Assembly (NCBI GenBank): GCA_025618425.1
Contig: CM046832.1
Location: 68,369,707 to 68,433,706 of the forward strand
DNA: 64,000 bases
Direction: 5' to 3'
Source of the DNA: Heliocidaris tuberculata
Taxonomy: Eukaryota; Echinodermata; Echinoidea; Camarodonta; Echinometridae
The translations under genes were made by a program, and so were the position numbers. This document shows, in pieces, positions 24,516 through 34,855 of this stretch (position 1 is the stretch's first letter; each line of letters opens with the position of its first letter). The notes beneath the pieces are model-generated. The model saw only the letters and a list, made by a program, of their open reading frames with translations, was not told the origin of the DNA and ran no database searches.

Positions 24516-26696
24516 ACTAGAAATTTAATTTGTCACTGAAGACGAATTAGGTGGTCTGTCTGTCCCTGTGGCAAATTGCTTTGCCAGATGTGATAATATT
24601 TCTGCAAGATAATAATCATGATACTGTTGATGACAATGATGATAAGATGGTCATATATGTAATGACAATGACGATAATGATATATTGATAAAGATCATAA
24701 TGACAACAATAATGATGACAATAACCACGATAACCTAAGTGGCATAGCGCCCCTTCAGGTTCAATTTTATGGGCGATTTTTTGAAAAGTGCTTGAAATGG
24801 CATAAAACGTGTGCAAAATGAATTTGGGAGGATTTGGATCATTGTACGCGTACGCTTGCGTTTAACAAAATGACCCTGACTGAATGACAGTGACCTTAAC
24901 CATGCCAAATATGAAAGAGAAATGACATTTTGTTATGATTTACGACCGTAAGTTGATTTTCACAAAATGGCGCCTGGATGACGTCACGATAACCTCATGA
25001 CCTTGAAAAAGATGTGGGAACTTGACCTTATTAGGACTGATGACTGACGAAAATATGAAGAAAATTGACTGAGCCGATTTTGAGAAATTGTGATAACGAA
25101 CTGGACGATTTAATATTGCAGGACGTGGGAGATTATCCCCTTAGCTCTAATACACGACAGGGAATCAGATTGTACACAAACTGCTGCACACTACTTTCCA
25201 ATAGACATAACACACAAAATTAGGCAGTTTATTACATTGTTTGTGATGGTATATGTTAAAATAGTCGAAGAAGATGGTAAAATGAAAGGCAAAAAAAAAA
25301 AAAAAAATTTTTTTTAAAATTTAAAAAAATGGACCCACCGGGAATCGAACCAGGGTCGTCGGAATGGGAGGCAAGTGCTTTACCAATGGACCAAAGTATT
25401 TCCAATAGAGATAACACGTACACGAAAAACGGGATTCTAAAATGACATTTTGTAGTTAAATAATGGGCATGATCCCGACATCTGATAAAAAATTGAAGGG
25501 CACACTTGGAAAAGCTTATAGTCTCAGCTATAACATACTAAAATTTGGAAGAAAATCGAGCAGAAATAACAGAGATACTGCTCAGAGAAGACAGGAATGT
25601 AGAATAAAGATTTGAGAAAAAGTCATGTCCCATAGAGAATACACGCAAAATGTGAAAAATTGACATGCCTCCTTTAATCGCAAAAATACGCCATGATGCC
25701 TTTGTCAATGAAAAATGGTAGAGAGTGATTTTGTACAGAATTGTCTCAGCTACAACATATCAAAATTTTGAAAAAAATCGACAACCTATTACTGAAATAT
25801 TGTCACATAAATACAAAAATTATGACATCATTTTTTCAAAATCGAATTTTGGAGTTGATAGGCAAATATGATGACGTCACAAAATGCGATTGGCCAAAAT
25901 TTTGCATGAATTCAAATCTACAACTAACAGGCTTTCAGAATATGTAATAAAATTTGGGGGTACCAGTTCATTCTGACGAGCTACGGCGGATTCCAGATAG
26001 GCATGTTTTTACCACTTTTTTTACATTATATTGCCCATTGACCCGCGCACGAATTTGAAAGTTTGACGCGCGCGTGTGGCATTTTGAAAGGTTGAGAATG
26101 ACTGTAAATAGTTGGAAATTGTCAAGAATAGTGTAAGGAATACAAACCATGCGAAAAAATATCGTTTTTACGTTCTTACGCGTTGCGCGCGCGGACGGAA
26201 AATTTTGAAATGCTTAAAATGTCCTCTAAAATGTACTCTAATTTGATTAAAAAGTGATTTTGAGCATTTTTAAATTTTGACACGGGCATACGTGCGCATC
26301 ATGACGCCCAAATGATTTTATTTACATGTTACGTTGACCCTTGACCTGTAGTTCATGTGTGTTAAATATGGTTTATTTTTGAAGACTCGTTATGAAGATA
26401 TGATCGATAATGTGATTTAACAAAATGGCGCCTGGATTACGTCACGATGACCTAATGACCTTGAATAAAATTGTGGCACTTGACCTTGACAGGCCTGATG
26501 ACTGACTGAAATTTGATGAAAATTGACTTAGCCGAAATTGAGTAATCATGCTCACAAGAAAGTGGGAGAAAAATAAGAATGAATAAATAATAAAGAAAAT
26601 TCTGACGAAATTAAGAGGTGATCTGTCTACGACAGACTACCTAATAAAGAAAATTCTGACGAAATTAAGAGGTGATCTGTCTACGACAGACCACCT
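24516..26696 (+). mobile_element. Hairpin-ended element, copy 2
   Basis: It starts ACTAGAAATTTAATTTGTC and follows copy 1 (6291-9053) block by block, without the hAT MITE. The 3' end is doubled: GACAGACTACCT ends at 26642, then the last 54 bp are repeated and end with GACAGACCACCT at 26696. A tRNA-like module (about 25330-25395) sits at the same place as in copy 1, beside an A/T run. No coding content. Confidence 0.75.
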
Positions 26697-26699
26697 AAT

Positions 26700-28272
26700 A
26701 ATCTTATAACGTGTGTCTCTATTGGCAAAATGCGCAAGTTTGAACTTTGAAGGCCATTTTCCTACTGAAAACGAGCATTTGACGATTTGGAGGGCTCGAT
26801 CTTTTTGGTGTAGAATTTTCTGCTCTATCATGTGAATCAAGTTCGAAGTCTCAAGCACCACGCAAACTGAAGTTACATGTAGAGCCCTTCTCAAGGTCGG
26901 GAAAGGGTATTTTGCTCCAAAAAAATTCACTAAATGAAGCCTGGATGAGGTCATGATGATGACATTAACTTGAGATTTTCACTGTCAATTCTTCTTATCA
27001 GACGTCATGACTGTGTCGAATTTGAAAAAGATTCACTTTTTTGTTTTTGAGTTATTGCCCCCATAAAGAAAGGGGGAGGGGGTCTCCCCCCCAAAAAAAA
27101 TTGTGACATGTCGCCTTTAATAAAAAAATTTCACTATGATGACCTCATCAAAATGAAAAACGGTGGAACTAACTTTGTAGGGAATAGTCTCAGCTACAAC
27201 ATATCCAAAGCTCTGCGAAAATCAAGTAGAAATAACAGAGATATTGCTCAAAGAAGACGAACATATAGAATCAAGAATTGAGAAATAGTCATCTCCCATA
27301 GAAAATACACGCAAAATGTGAAAAATTGACATGCCTGCATTTATTGCAAAAATGCGCAATGATGCCTTTGTCAAAATGAAATATGCTGGAACTAATCTTG
27401 TAGAGAATTGTCTCAGCTACAACATATCAAAATTTGGAGGAAAATCAAGAACCTATTACTGAAATATTGTCAAATGAATACCAAAATTATGACGTCATTT
27501 TTTCAAAATCGAATTTTTTAGTTCATAGGCAAATATGATGATGTCACAAAATGCGATCGGCTAAAATTTTGCATGAATTCAAATCTACAACTAACAAGCT
27601 TTCAGAATATGTAATAAAATTTGGGGGTATCGGTTCATTCTGATGAGCTATGGCGAATTCTAGATAGGCATGTTTTTACCACTTTTGACATGATATTGCC
27701 CATCGGCGCGCGCACGGATTCGAAAGTTTGACACGCACGTGTGGCATTATGGAATGTCAAGAATGACTGTAAATAGTTGGAAATTGTCAAGAATAGTGTC
27801 AAGAAGACGAACCATGCAAAAAAACAGCGTTCTTACGTTCTGTACGCACTGCGCACGTGCATAACGCGTGCACGGGCGCACACGGAAGGAAAATTTTGAA
27901 ATGCTTAGAATGTCCTGAAACGTACTCTAATTTGATTAAAAAGTGATTTTGAGCATTTTAAAATTTTGACGCACTCGTTTGTGCGCGTCATGATGCGCGC
28001 GCGCATTTTGTTGATAGGTTATGTTGACCCTTGACCTGAAGTTCATGTGTATCATATATGGTTCATTTTTGATGACTCGTTATGAAGATATGATCGATAA
28101 TATGATTTCACAAAATTGCGCCTGGATGACCTCACGATGACCTGATGACCTTGAAAAAATTTCTGGCATTTGACATTGATATGCCTGATTACTGACAGAA
28201 ATTAGATGAAAATTGAGTCAGCCAATTTTGAGTAATCATGCTCACATTAAAGTGGTGGAAAAATAAGAATAA
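26700..28272 (+). mobile_element. Hairpin-ended element, copy with different left part, split by copy 3
   Basis: From about 27160 the sequence follows copies 1 and 2 (words such as GTCTCAGCTACAACATATC and AGGCATGTTTTTACCAC). The left 450 bp differ. The 3' terminus is displaced: it resumes at 29078 (AGCAAATTCTAACGAAATTA) and ends with the usual hairpin near 29125, because copy 3 lies between. Confidence 0.65.
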
Positions 28273-29072
28273 ACTAGACTTTAATTCGTCATGGGGACGA
28301 ATTAGGTGGTCTGTCGGTCAATTTGAATGATCTTGGCCGTTATCCACATGATGGTAAATGCAGTTGTTAACAACTGCATCAGATCAGCTCCAATGTATCC
28401 AAATCCCGGCGAAAATCGAAAAACTATTACGGAGATAGTCTTGCTTATAGTTAAGATATATGACATGTTTTCTGTAGCCGTCACTAGCTTCAATACACGT
28501 TCCTCGCAAACTATGCAATATACGCTGTACATTTTGTAAAATGTACACTGCATTATATTAGATATAACAGCCAAAATGCGGCAGTTAGTGACATATATGT
28601 CAAGGAACATTGTATTATTAGTCTTAGGGGATGGTGAAATAATAGATGCAGAAGGGGAAAAGCAAAAAAAAAATCGACCCCCCTCGGCCAGGACTCAAAC
28701 TCGGGACATTTGGGTCATGAGGCAGATGTCTAACCGCTAGACTGTTAGTTCCTCCATAGGGTATAACACGTAAATGAAAACCGGGATTCTTATATCCTAT
28801 CTTCTTCAGACAATTTCGATATGATCCTGACATCTGATTAAAAAATGGATGACGTCACGATGACCTGTTGACCTTGAAATGCAAACGGGAACATGACATC
28901 TTAGCATGACATCACTGACGAAAATTTGACGAAAATTGATGAAGTACTATTGAAGATTTCGAATGGACAAGAAATGGGGGAAATAAAAATAATAAATATT
29001 AAAATGAATAATAAAAATAAAGAAAATTCGTATGAATACAAAAGGTGATCTGTCGATACCGACAGACCACCT
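28273..29072 (+). mobile_element. Hairpin-ended element, copy 3 (800 bp), inserted in another copy
   Basis: It starts ACTAGACTTTAATTCGTC and ends CCGACAGACCACCT. AATAA stands on both sides (28268-28272 and 29073-29077), and the flanks join into the 3' end of the family. This gives the element's boundaries directly. It is a shorter subfamily with a different tRNA-like module (28677-28750, minus strand: GTCTAGCGGTTAGACATC and GAGTTTGAGTCCTGG). Confidence 0.82.
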
Positions 29073-29077
29073 AATAA

Positions 29078-29130
29078 AGCAAATTCTAACGAAATTAAGA
29101 GGTGATCTGTCTACGACAGACCACCTAAAA
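29078..29130 (+). mobile_element. Displaced 3' end of the interrupted copy
   Basis: Reads AAATTCTAACGAAATTAAGA then GGTGATCTGTC TAC GACAGACCACC, the family's terminal hairpin, continuing the sequence cut at 28272. Confidence 0.75.
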
Positions 29131-29680
29131 AAAGTTTGTTTACTTTCAATTAAAATAACGTAAAAGGGACTATGACTTCATCACAACCACGATCTTAACC
29201 TTATCTTTTACTTCCTGTTTGTAATAACACTCTACTTTACAGGAAAAAAAAGCTTAAAGCTAAGATTGGCTTCTTTTCAAATTTTGCATGTCGGCAATTA
29301 AAGTATTTCCCCATCTCATGCTATAACAATTTTCAGTTTTGGTGTTATCATAATGAACAAAGCCCTCAAGCTTTCATGTGATTTTTAAAGCTACACAACT
29401 GGGACATCTTGGAGGAAACAGAGTTGCTCCTAATCTACAAAAGAATATGTGAAGATAAAGTTTGACTAATTTTCAAACTACAAGTATAATTCACATGCTT
29501 TTCCTTTAAGTATTTCATTATTCTACTGTGTTGTAAGGAATACGCACAATTTTATTACATTTAGCTACATATGCAGATAGTATATGAAAAGTATGGTGTT
29601 CAAAGAGTCACTAAACAACATGCACAATGATTCGGACATAATATTGTAGGCCTACATGAATGTATATCATGACTGATATA
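29131..29680. other. Intronic DNA, nothing recognised
   Basis: Short AT-rich stretch between two mobile regions. Confidence 0.5.
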
Positions 29681-30544
29681 CAGTGCGTCCCAGAAAAATG
29701 AAACCCTATATACAAAGGCTTATCATGATTGTGAACAAACTATATGTAAATATAATTCTTTATTTCCCATTTCCCAGTAATGTAAAAGTAACATGCTTTC
29801 AAATTGTACACTGATGGCATTAATCCATACAGTCTTCACAGAGAAGCAGTGTATTGAAAAATGGCATGTAAAAATCCATTTGTGCCAAATTTTGGGAAAT
29901 CTGTCACTTTCATCTGTTGACTACAGTCGACACTCCAAATAAACAAAAGAAATAGCGCCTATTCAACTTAATAATCAAACGCACGCTCTAATCCTGTGCA
30001 CTGATGCATTCTTCATACACATAGCTTTCGTTGCATTGCGTTTTCGGTCGTCGTTTACACTGGATTTTTTCCACCCATGCATCTAAGTACTGGTTGGTCA
30101 CATCACTTTTTGAAAATAATTCAGCAGCCTTCGGGTTTCATAATGCACATGGCAAAGAGTTGAAAGACACATGTATGATACACAAGACTCCCATTGTGTG
30201 ATGATATGCTCTCAATCAGAATTTTCACAAAACATGGGCCAATGCCAAATGTCACGGGTGGCAGGGGCGCACACCCCTGGATTTTCCCATATCAATAAAT
30301 ATTGACTGAGAGATGAAAAAGTTCTCCACTTGTAATGGAAAAGGTGCACATCATGAGGTGGAAATGGCAATTCTTCCTACAATTAAGTGCTCTTTATACC
30401 ATACTTTACAATTTGATGACAATGGATGGTGCCCCTTACTCTATTTTTTATGAAAATATCAAATTGCTGTCTGCTTTGTTCTTTAAAGAAGTTGCAGTTC
30501 TGAGCAATACAATAATTGATGTCCATAATGATAACAGGTGCACT

Positions 30545-30925
30545 TTCAAAATTGGTTACGAAATGAAAAAGTTATGAAAGTTTGAAAAGTCTCAATATAC
30601 TTTCTATGGCGATACTCAAATTGGCAATGTTGCTTCAAAATGGCAGGTTTAGCAGTACAACTCTCAATATGTTTTGTACACAAAATTTCGTAGTTTCTCC
30701 ATTATCTCTAAAGATACGGCTTATCTTTTTGAGAACTCAACATGTTGTGTCAAATACATTTTCCCATGATATATCTTGAGCTAATGAGACAAGCTGCACC
30801 TTACGAGATAATGGGGAAAATATGAAATTTTGTGTACAAAATATATGGAAAGTTGTACTACTAAATTGAGATTTTTCAAACTTTCATAACTTTCTCATTT
30901 CATAACTGATTTTGTTGAACTTTTT
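30545..30925. repeat. Inverted repeat, about 380 bp
   Basis: TTATGAAAGTTTGAAAAGTC near 30570 is matched inverted near 30875, and TTTGTACACAAAATTTCGTA near 30673 is matched inverted near 30815. The arms are diverged. It lies in the core of the outer element. Confidence 0.65.
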
Positions 30926-31312
30926 TAAAGTTGCTTCTGTCTATCCTCTCTTTTCATTAAAGGTAATGTTTAGTTTTGGCAAGGAGCTTCAAGAGCTGGA
31001 GTCACATGTAGCTCATTCCCTTTGAACCACGTTCGAAGCCGCCAAGGAAAAATATGTCAGGCATGTGCTTAACTGGATCTTCCTTGCAGATAAGAAGACA
31101 AAAGATTCCTGCCTGGCTGCAAACTTACGGGCAATTTTCAAAGGAAAATATGCTTTTGTAATAATTACTTTTTGCTATCACTAGTCTGATGATATGAGCA
31201 GTTCACAGTGCTTATCTTTACTGGGGGCAAGCAAAAAGAAATTGTGCAAAATTCCCTGATATATGAATCAAAATTGCGCGACTGGGCATGTGTGGGCACT
31301 AATCTGACATAT

Positions 31313-32487
31313 GGGTAATTCCAGCGTGACAGACGGGACATCCAACCCTCACATTTTTATGTTTTTACTTGATATTTCATATTTCATTTAAAAGTGATGC
31401 TTAATTTGATGTAGAAATGTGATCTATAGGGTTTGGTCAACAAAATGGGGGGGGGGGGGATTTTTTTTTTCAAGCCCCGCCCACAAATTGTGGGTGGGGC
31501 TTCAAGTTCAGCGTGACAGACGGGACATGAATTTACCAAGCCATTTCTGCTTCGATACTTTTGGACTAAGCTCTCCTCACTGGAAAATCTTGAAACAAAA
31601 TATGTGTATTCATGTTATCACTTGTTGGTACCTTTTTGAAACCTGCTAGTATACATTTGAAATTTCATCTTACTTTTGGAGGAAAATGCAAAAAAGTGAG
31701 CGTGACAGACGGGACAATAAAAACGTGACAGACGGGACACATTGACATTGTACACAAAATAGAATTTTTAAAGACAGTCAAATTTCCAGCATTAAATACC
31801 TTACACATGTATTCTCATGTTCTAATTTAATCTTTAATATCATGAAACATAATAGCAAAAGGATTTTAATTTTCATCCATCGGAAAATTTTCATGTAGTC
31901 CCATCCATACACATTTTTGCTGTAGATGCCAAACGTGACAGACGGGACATTACTTTATCAATCATAATTATCTTCATAAAATTAAAATTCCGCCAAGTTA
32001 GCAGTAGAAATGAATTTCCCCCCTACCAAAGAGGAAGACTGCAAAATTTTATTCAAAAACAAAGGCCTAATTTTAATATTGTAAATGCAAAAAGTACCTT
32101 AAAAAACGTGACAGACGGGACAAAAATCCATTTGACCTATGACCTCCATTAAATCAGAAGAATATTAATATTTTTAAAATTTTTGTATATAGACATAAAA
32201 TTCCCCTTAGTCCTAACTAGATATGGTTGTCTTTATTACTATAACAGATGAAATATTCTAAAAATGAGTATGACTCAATATGTAATTAACCATATTTTAC
32301 CCCAAAAATGTGTAATTTCATTTTTGGGTTAAAAAATGGCCATTTTGCGTCAAAATATTCAAAAAATTAAAAAACTGAATATTGTTCCATAAAGTTCAAA
32401 TCATGCATATTCAAGTGACATAGAAGGAAAATGTTCAAAATAAACTTTGTTTTTTCACAAAAAGTGGACATTTTCATGGAATTACCC
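31313..32487 (+). mobile_element. Inverted-repeat element with six CGTGACAGACGGGACA motifs
   Basis: Termini GGGTAATTCCA and, inverted, TGGAATTACCC; both are bordered by ATAT (31309-31312 and 32488-32491), readable as a 4 bp duplication (or TA, because the flank is palindromic). Six exact copies of CGTGACAGACGGGACA start at 31325, 31512, 31701, 31724, 31934 and 32107, all on the plus strand; the first begins 2 bp inside the left terminus. No ORF. A poly-G tract and a perfect-looking hairpin (AAGCCCCGCCCACAA) lie near 31450-31500. Non-autonomous; superfamily not recognised. Confidence 0.78.
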
Positions 32488-32491
32488 ATAT

Positions 32492-33436
32492 AACATCATA
32501 ATTAACTGTAGTTGAACAATTGCAATTTTTATTTTCGTTTGCAGGGAGTAATCGGATGAGTGTCAAACTGGGGATTTTAGGATTGTAAAATTTTACCTTT
32601 TTTCCACAAATTGAAACTACTATCATACAATATAGCCAAATTTCTGGACACAATTGGGCTTTTGTATTCAATTTTATATGTGAAAATTTCACTTTGTTTA
32701 TTCAAATAAAAAGTGAAATATTCTCAATATTTCATTTGTGACAAAAATCACTGCTCAAGCTTTCCCATAAAGTTGGCAGCTTGGAACATCAGACATCAAA
32801 GGCTACAGCGCACCTGTAGATTCTTTTGTCCATCCTTAGAAAGGAGCAGCTGTTTGAGATAATTTGTTGCCAGTTGGAACTCCAGCTCTTGAAGCTCCTT
32901 GGTTTTGGTAAGTTCTCAAGAACTTTTCGTCAGATTTATAGGATTTTTGCTGATAAATAGCAAGATACTAGCAATACGAAGATGCTGTGAAGATTTCACG
33001 ACCTAAGGTGGTATATTAAACAAATGAGAGGCAAAGTCAGGGATATAAACTCCTAACAACTTCAGCGTGCACTATACACCATACATGCGTTCAAAGCCTA
33101 CACAAAGTGACACACATGCTATCTCCGTGCGAAACCTCGAGATTGTTGTATAGGGAGCCGTTGGGGTTGAAAGGTCCTAGCGTAGGGTAATATTTATCGT
33201 TCCTTACCTATATTTATGGTAAAATTCACTGAAAATCATTGATGAAATACCAAATGATCTTGTAGAAACATCCTTGGATACATGGAAAACAACATGGGAC
33301 TATATTTAATACGTTTCTTTCCACTTTCCTTTTTGCAACTAAAACTGCACATGAGCTTTAAATTTGATTTTTACCCAGGGTTTCATTCTCCTTTAATTTA
33401 ACGTTTTCATGGTTTCACCCAGATCTGGCACACATG
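32492..33436. other. Core of outer element, with repeat copy at 32900-33365
   Basis: 32900-33365 is related to 690-1205. The rest is AT-rich with no coding content. Confidence 0.55.
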
Positions 33437-34035
33437 TGTCGCAGTACAGGACCAGAGCACAACAATGAAGACCAGAAATACAGGATGAGTGAAGTTCTGT
33501 AGTTTATTTCATTGCCGTAGTCTCGGCCTTTAGTGTACGGGAGCTCACAATCATAAAAAGAAAAAACCCCAAGGGCTCGAAGAGAACACACCCACTGAGC
33601 TCAACAACCGTCTAGAACGTACAGCAACCAACTGCCAAGTCACCAGTACTTGTGACTGTCTCACTGCAACTGCTTTGGATTACTGTCAGAATCTAAAGAT
33701 AAATGCACTCAACCTCGCACGCAACCTTGAACATTTCAACGTTGTGATGCTGCGTCTGCTCACGACCTTGGCTCGAACTCGTGTGTTGCTGTGTCTTCGC
33801 CCAATGCTACAGTACACGGCATCACACGCATTCCACCAGGGCGGTAACCTACTTAACATGCACAGCTATTAATTTGCATGCGTGCAAACCAAAATCTCTT
33901 TCAGACCAACTAATTTGCATGCGCGACGACCTAAAATGTCAAATGCGGTAATCAGCATGCTCATTTAATCAAAAACATGCGCACTGAGCAAATATGAACA
34001 AATTCAAGAAGTTAAAAATAATTCATTTTCCTACA
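33437..34035 (-). repeat. 3' LTR (minus-strand element)
   Basis: 599 bp, TGTCGCAG on the plus strand to CCTACA. I count 8 substitutions and no gaps against the other LTR, about 98.7% identity. An open frame at 33675-33872 is repeated in both LTRs and is not a gene. Confidence 0.93.
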
Positions 34036-34048
34036 ATTTCCCCGCTTG
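34036..34048 (-). other. Polypurine tract
   Basis: On the minus strand AAGCGGGGAAAT directly precedes the 3' LTR, where plus-strand priming starts in LTR elements. Confidence 0.65.
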
Positions 34049-34855
34049 GAAACTTTCGTCTCGAAAGTACTTAATACTAATTTACTTAATTTATCTACAA
34101 TTATTCCAAATATAGAATTTAGTACAAGTACATCTGTGCTATAAACTGTACTCAATTACTTTTCCATATTACAAACCATATGCATTAAAACAGAAATTAA
34201 CATCCAAGGAAATTCATGTTCCTCAATTCACGGATAAATTATTTTGACTAAACTCTTTAACCAACACATCTCCAACAATGACCAAGCTTTCCATCTTTAA
34301 CTAGTGTTTTGACATCAAATACAAATTATCTTCAGTACACCAGATTATCTTCCTGGATTTTTTCGATTTTCTAATCAGAATTATTTTTTACCAAGCCTAT
34401 AACAAACCATAGTGCTTATTTCATGCTTTTGTACCATCTTCACCAAAATAAGCATTTTACTCAGTTCTCAATAAACTTGATCACAATATATTTTACAATT
34501 CTTTTTGTATTAATCTGAATCCTTTTAGTCTGTTTTACTTTGTGCAAAGTGATTACAACCAATCAAATTCATGTAATTCCTTGTTTCAAACTTTTGTTAT
34601 CTTTTTTGAAAGAAATTTTTTATACGCCTTGTGGGATTCCTTCCCCGCTTGTTTCAAAGTTATACAATCAAGCTTAAAATGACGTGATGATATTCCTCAC
34701 TTGTTTTATGATCACAATGAGATACAAATATACAGTACACTCATAACTGTGTAATGATTTAAAAATTCTAATGTCTATAGTTAGAGAAGAAAAGAGGAAA
34801 ATGAAAGAAACGCGAGGCTATGAGTCCAAGTAAAATTCAACAATTACTTAGAAAA
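34049..34855. other. Retrotransposon 3' untranslated stretch
   Basis: Between the end of the gag-pol frame and the polypurine tract. AT-rich, no ORF. A second TTCCCCGCTTG word lies near 34640, a weaker copy of the polypurine tract. Confidence 0.6.

Noticed and set aside
31325..32122. CRISPR-like array of the repeated 16 bp word
   Set aside because: Spacing is irregular (7 to about 195 bp), repeats are short and the setting is a eukaryotic transposon.
33675..33872. 65-codon frame, repeated identically at 40893-41090
   Set aside because: Present only because both LTRs carry it; no domain, and no upstream translation signal that I can support.
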